Positions 4,636 to 5,745 of a DNA stretch of 5,745 bases are shown in pieces. Positions within the stretch are counted from its first letter, which is position 1. Every line of letters begins with the position of its first letter. The stretch is from Chloroflexota bacterium (GTDB taxonomy: Bacteria > Chloroflexota > Dehalococcoidia > UBA2247 > RBG-13-53-26): NCBI GenBank assembly GCA_003650185.1, contig QMOF01000150.1, positions 1 to 5,745 of the forward strand, written 5' to 3'. A program made the translations under genes and the position numbers. The notes under the pieces were generated by a model, which saw only the letters and a program-made list of their open reading frames with translations, was not told the origin of the DNA and did not search any database.

Positions 4636-4654
4636 ACCTAGCATCACGAGGTAT
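4634..4654. promoter_or_regulatory. Operator-like inverted repeat at P1 start
   Basis: ATACCT (4634-4639) and AGGTAT (4649-4654) are exact inverted half-sites separated by nine bases, a 21-base dyad spanning about -8 to +13 of promoter P1. The half-site spacing puts both on roughly one face of the helix at successive turns, as for many dimeric repressors. A hairpin at the RNA 5' end is an alternative reading. Confidence 0.35.
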
Positions 4655-4686
4655 CAGGTGGCAGAAAGCGTCCTTCTACGGCTGTG

Positions 4687-4715
4687 TTGCTACGGGGGCG
4701 AGACGCATATATAAT
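4687..4715 (+). promoter_or_regulatory. Promoter P2, TTGCTA-N17-TATAAT
   Basis: A perfect -10 hexamer TATAAT (4710-4715) is preceded at exactly 17 bases by TTGCTA (4687-4692; 4 of 6 consensus -35). The predicted start is near 4722, giving a leader of about 176 nt to the dehydratase start. With P1 it makes a tandem pair about 80 bases apart, of which only P1 overlaps the dyad at 4634-4654. Confidence 0.5.
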
Positions 4716-4897
4716 GTCTGCGGCTCGATGTGCGACAGGCGGTCCAGATACCTTCGGAGGGCTGGTGGGGTGATGGCGAGGCCGGGGATTGGGATTCTTT
4801 GCCTGCGCGTGCTCTCAGGAGGGGCGAACCCTACTATCCGCGTGTGTCCCACAGGGATGGCAAGTAGTAGTGAGACAGCCCGCGATTTCTCCCAGGA

Positions 4898-5745
4898 ATG
4901 ATTGTACACACTCCTCAGCAAGACAAGGCGAGCTTCGCGACACTTGAGCGTTTTCGGGAAGTCAACAGGACCTTCCCAAAGACAGCCCACGTCATGGAGC
5001 AAAAGGCGTTGGGCAAGGCGGTTTTCGGCTGGCTGTGTACCTATGTTCCGGAGGAAATCATCCACGCCGCTGGGGCGCTGCCCATCAGGGTGGTTGGCTC
5101 CACCAGCGAAACCGATCTCGATGATGGCACGGCCTACCTTTACGTCAATAATTGCTCTTTCTCCCGCAGTTGCCTGCAATTGGGCCTCAGGAGAGAGTAC
5201 GAGTTCCTGGACGGCGTGGTCGGGGGGTCCACCTGCGATGGGGCTCGGCGCTTGTTTGATCTGTGGCGTGTCTACGTGGGCACTCCTTTTCATCACGTAC
5301 TCACGGTGCCCCGCAAGTACACGCGCAGAGCGCATGAGCTCTACTGCGCCCAGGTTGAGGACTTCAAGAAACACCTGGAGCAGTTCCTGGGCGTCCAGAT
5401 CACTGACCAGGCACTGCGCCAGTCCATAGACCTGTACAACGAGTGCAGGAGGCTCCTGAGGTCTCTCTACGAGCTTAGAGAGCGCGATGCGCCCCCTATC
5501 ACTGGCGCGGAGACCATGGAGGTCCTCAACGCCAGTTTTCGTATGCCCAAGGAGCTGTTCAACGCGTACTTGAGAGAGCTACTGGAGGAGGTCTCTGCGT
5601 CAGGCACAGGGCACACCGGTACAGCTCGCCTGATGATAACTGGCAGCGTTCTCACCAGCCCGGAGTTCATCAGGTCAATCGAGCAACTGGGGGGGCTGGT
5701 GGTGGCAGACGAGCTGTGCACCAGTACCAGGTACTGGTCAGACCC
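4898..5745 (+). CDS. 2-hydroxyacyl-CoA dehydratase / benzoyl-CoA reductase subunit, partial
   Basis: The first 282 codons of a HgdB/BcrB/C-like protein run off the right edge; full-length relatives are roughly 370-430 residues. Family members pair as two related subunits carrying [4Fe-4S] clusters and, after one-electron activation by an ASKHA-type ATPase, perform radical dehydration of 2-hydroxyacyl-CoA or ring reduction of aromatic acyl-CoA. Visible hallmarks are WLCTYVPEEIIHAAGALPIRV (C47; residues 45-65 overall), NNCSFSRSCL (C86, C92), STCDGARRLFDLW (C113) and VVADELCTS (C274). C47, C86 and C274 are reasonable cluster ligands by spacing, but that is inference. ATG 4898 is the first possible start after an in-frame stop at 4871-4873; no properly spaced ribosome site precedes it (AGGA abuts the ATG). 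No partner subunit or activator lies in the window, so they may follow to the right. The family is firm; the substrate is not determinable. Confidence 0.9.
   Translation, partial: MIVHTPQQDKASFATLERFREVNRTFPKTAHVMEQKALGKAVFGWLCTYVPEEIIHAAGALPIRVVGSTSETDLDDGTAYLYVNNCSFSRSCLQLGLRREYEFLDGVVGGSTCDGARRLFDLWRVYVGTPFHHVLTVPRKYTRRAHELYCAQVEDFKKHLEQFLGVQITDQALRQSIDLYNECRRLLRSLYELRERDAPPITGAETMEVLNASFRMPKELFNAYLRELLEEVSASGTGHTGTARLMITGSVLTSPEFIRSIEQLGGLVVADELCTSTRYWSD

Larger units (their letters stand above)
4558..4897. other. Regulatory spacer and leader of the dehydratase gene
   Basis: These 340 bases hold two sigma70-type promoters, an operator-like dyad and a leader of about 175-255 nt, depending on the promoter. 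A weak imperfect dyad TGACA/TGTCA (4565-4569 with 4578-4582) follows the SDR stop. An isolated strong ribosome-binding-like AGGAGGGG (4817-4824) has no start codon at a usable distance. A frame ending at 4901 crosses the leader, but its composition is not coding-like. I recognise no riboswitch family. Confidence 0.55.

Noticed and set aside
4722..4897. Cobalamin, glycine, TPP or cyclic-di-GMP riboswitch in the dehydratase leader
   Set aside because: None of the conserved core motifs of these classes could be lined up. The only local structure is a weak GGGG/CCCT hairpin with a CGAA loop.
4728..4901. Small upstream gene (57 codons, ATG 4728) overlapping the dehydratase start
   Set aside because: Hand-counted G+C at codon positions 1, 2, 3 is about 56%, 63% and 65%. 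Second positions richer than first is not coding-like, there is no ribosome site and no recognisable domain. Only the ATGA overlap is of interest.
4676..5374. Long minus-strand frame opposite the dehydratase gene
   Set aside because: It is a shadow of the strongly conserved dehydratase subunit on the plus strand and has no domain of its own.

Overview
The window looks like chromosomal DNA from an anaerobic, moderately G+C-rich bacterium. Chloroflexota (Dehalococcoidia-type) is my best guess, because a DUF1786 protein and a 2-hydroxyacyl-CoA dehydratase/benzoyl-CoA reductase-family subunit sit together at this base composition. That placement is inference: there is no rRNA or marker gene here. 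I see no insertion sequence, phage gene, CRISPR array or tRNA.

Layout, left to right. (1) 1-421 holds no convincing protein gene, but has a TTGACA-N17-TATATA promoter, three consecutive stem-loops and then a small DUF167/YggU gene (422-697). (2) 698-1004 separates DUF167 from the convergent DUF1786 gene. On the minus strand it carries a coding-like stretch with one hydrophobic segment. (3) DUF1786 (1005-2096, minus) is divergent from (4) an OmpR/PhoB-type response regulator (2453-3142, plus) with no kinase beside it. The 356-bp divergent spacer holds a -10 element, short direct repeats and a perfect 13-bp palindrome. (5) 3143-3609 is non-coding and crowded with stem-loops, ending in a TTGACA promoter for (6) an extended SDR (NAD-dependent epimerase/dehydratase-like) gene (3610-4557). 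(7) 4558-4897 carries two tandem sigma70-type promoters and an operator-like dyad. They serve (8) a HgdB/BcrB/C-like dehydratase/reductase subunit that starts at 4898 and runs off the right edge.

Each plus-strand gene except DUF167 has its own promoter-bearing spacer of about 340-470 bp, so this is a row of single-gene units rather than one operon. DUF167 is also preceded by a promoter and leader. The dehydratase subunit implies anaerobic acyl-CoA chemistry (radical dehydration of 2-hydroxyacyl-CoA or aromatic-ring reduction). The SDR could act in the same or a sugar pathway, but nothing here fixes the substrate. I do not see a clear new multi-gene system. The most unusual material is non-coding: the 167-388 promoter/stem-loop module, the stem-loop cluster at 3222-3458, and the regulated-looking leader of the dehydratase gene.
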